Positions 63,018 through 64,000 of a DNA stretch of 64,000 bases are shown here, piece after piece; position 1 is the stretch's first letter; the number at the start of each line of letters is the position of its first letter. The position numbers and the translations under genes are program-made. Source of the stretch: Anaeromyces robustus. Lineage: Eukaryota > Neocallimastigomycota > Neocallimastigomycetes > Neocallimastigales > Neocallimastigaceae. The stretch covers positions 37,501-101,500 of the forward strand of contig MCFG01000042.1 in NCBI GenBank assembly GCA_002104895.1. The letters run 5' to 3'. Under the pieces are notes generated by a model. It was not told the DNA's origin. It worked only from the letters and a program-made list of their open reading frames with translations, and ran no database searches.

Positions 63018-63092
63018 TTGCATTTCGCAATGTTGCATTTCGCAATGTTGCATTTCGCAATGTTGCAATTCGCAATGTTGCAATTCGCAATG
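63018..63092 (+). repeat. 15-bp tandem repeat, 5 copies, G/C-bearing
   Basis: Five head-to-tail units start at 63018, 63033, 63048, 63063 and 63078. Units 1-3 are TTGCATTTCGCAATG; units 4-5 are TTGCAATTCGCAATG. The array is preceded by GGGAGAG and followed by GGGCGCAT. Each unit has TTGC...GCAA complementary ends, so each can form a 4-bp-stem dyad. At ~40% G+C it is the most G/C-rich stretch outside genes. Confidence 0.97.
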
Positions 63093-63356
63093 GGGCGCAT
63101 AATTGTATAAATAATTAAATAAATAAAAATATAATATAAAGAATTATTTATTAATTTTTTTTTTTATTTAATAATATTTTTTTATTTAATAATATTTTTT
63201 TATTTAATGATAATAATATTTAATATTTTTTTTAATATTGAATATTTTTTTAGTAATTTAATAATATTTTATTTATTTTTTTTATTTAATAATATTGAAT
63301 ACTTTTTTAGTATTTTAATAATATTTTATTTATTTTTTGATTTAATGATTTGAATA

Positions 63357-63500
63357 TTTCTTCAATATTTTTTTTATTTAATGATATTGAATACTTCTTC
63401 AATATTTTTTTTATTTAATGATATTGAATACTTCTTCAATATTTTTTTTTATTTAATGATATTGAATATTTCTTCAATATTTTTTTATTTAATATTTTAA
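63357..63500 (+). repeat. Minisatellite of ~38-bp hairpin units
   Basis: About four copies of a unit made of TTCTTCAATATT, a T tract, ATTTAATGATATTGAATA and C or T. Each unit boundary contains ATATTGAA/TTCAATAT complements, so every unit can form a small hairpin. More degenerate TTTAATAATATT units extend to ~63160 on the left and ~63590 on the right. Confidence 0.7.
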
Positions 63501-64000
63501 TAATATTGAATATTTTTTGAATATTTTTTTTATTTAATTATATTTTTTATTTAATATTTTAATAATATTGAATATTTTTTTTAATATTTCAAATCAAAAA
63601 AATTTTATAATGAATTTTTATTTTTATATTTTTTTTTGTAAATAAGTAATTAATAAAAAAATATTTATTTATTTGTTTCTATTATTTATTCTAAAGTTTA
63701 TATTATTTTTTTTATTTATTATTTGTTATCGTCTTTTTAATAAAAATACATCTATAATACTGTTATTTATTATCTTTTATTTTATTTATTATTATTCATT
63801 TATCAAAAAAATAATATAAATATATTTAATTTTATAATAAATTTTTTTTTTTTAATTTTTTTACTTTTTTTTTTTTGTAATTAAGTAATTAATAAAAAAA
63901 GAAATATTTATTTATTTGTTTATTTTCTATTCATTTATTTATATATATATTTTTTATTTATTTATTTAATTTTTTTAAATTCTATTTTATTTTATTTCAT

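Larger units (their letters stand above)
59348..64000. other. Terminal desert of repeats and hairpins
   Basis: No intact gene. It contains a 20-bp perfect hairpin (59509-59553), an (AAAT)n array (61264-61440), an inverted repeat (60956-61015), an orphan leader-like segment with a short frame (62590-62753), a 15-bp G/C-bearing tandem repeat (63018-63092) and a hairpin minisatellite (63357-63500). The last 400 bp is T-rich with TTTAATAAT motifs. Confidence 0.6.

Noticed and set aside
63018-63092. CRISPR-like array
   Set aside because: Units are directly contiguous at 15 bp with no spacers, in a eukaryotic genome. It is a minisatellite.

Overview
This is a slice of a nuclear genome of extreme A+T content. 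It is most likely from an anaerobic gut fungus (Neocallimastigomycota) or a close zoosporic relative. Three things point there. Coding islands are compact and cut by short GT..AG introns. They are separated by long deserts of poly-A/T and (TTTA/TAAA)n arrays. The gene content is opisthokont/fungal (LIS1-type dynein regulator, amoeboid/fungal myosin-I, PIP5K) and includes an outer-dynein-arm docking coiled-coil protein, which implies motile flagella. Large asparagine/lysine-rich ankyrin proteins also fit. The assignment is inference; no rRNA or other species marker is present.

Layout. 1-2221: desert with a duplicated ~220-bp block. 2222-4219 (-): five-exon phosphatidylinositol-4-phosphate 5-kinase. 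4220-9545: desert with an (AAAT)n array, foldback elements, decayed coding patches and a retroposon-tail-like patch. 9546-12295 (-): three-exon long-chain acyl-CoA synthetase. 12296-22780: 10.5-kb desert. 22781-25465 (+): ten-exon LIS1/PAC1. 27957-29660 (-): single-exon LMBR1/LIMR-family membrane protein. 31904-35530 (+): long ankyrin-repeat protein whose upstream coding sequence is broken by frameshifts and stops. 36630-40106 (+): nine-exon ODA1/CCDC63/CCDC114-like docking-complex subunit, with a possible orphan last exon at 40892-41038. 42717-43739 (+): four-exon DUF4286-like protein. 45607-51798 (+): class-I myosin (motor, one IQ, TH1, proline-rich, SH3). 54105-55715 (+): diverged ankyrin-like repeat protein. 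58337-59347 (-): three-exon serine/asparagine-rich membrane protein. The rest to 64000 is repeats and hairpins, with a conspicuous G/C-bearing 15-bp tandem repeat at 63018-63092.

There is no operon logic, but a cytoskeletal/membrane theme recurs. LIS1 regulates cytoplasmic dynein, the ODA protein docks axonemal dynein, and myosin-I with PIP5K links actin to PI(4,5)P2 membranes.

The most interesting observation is in the myosin-I gene. The conserved motor sequence can only be kept in frame with ordinary GT/AG splicing if a one-nucleotide exon (G at 47173) is spliced between two introns of 140 and 142 nt, or if a base is missing from the sequence. Other points of interest are a ~610-bp near-perfect AAATA array inside a myosin intron, the decayed 5' end of the big ankyrin gene, several long hairpins and foldback elements, and a cluster of unusual minisatellites. 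All exon models were worked out by eye from reading frame, splice signals and family knowledge.
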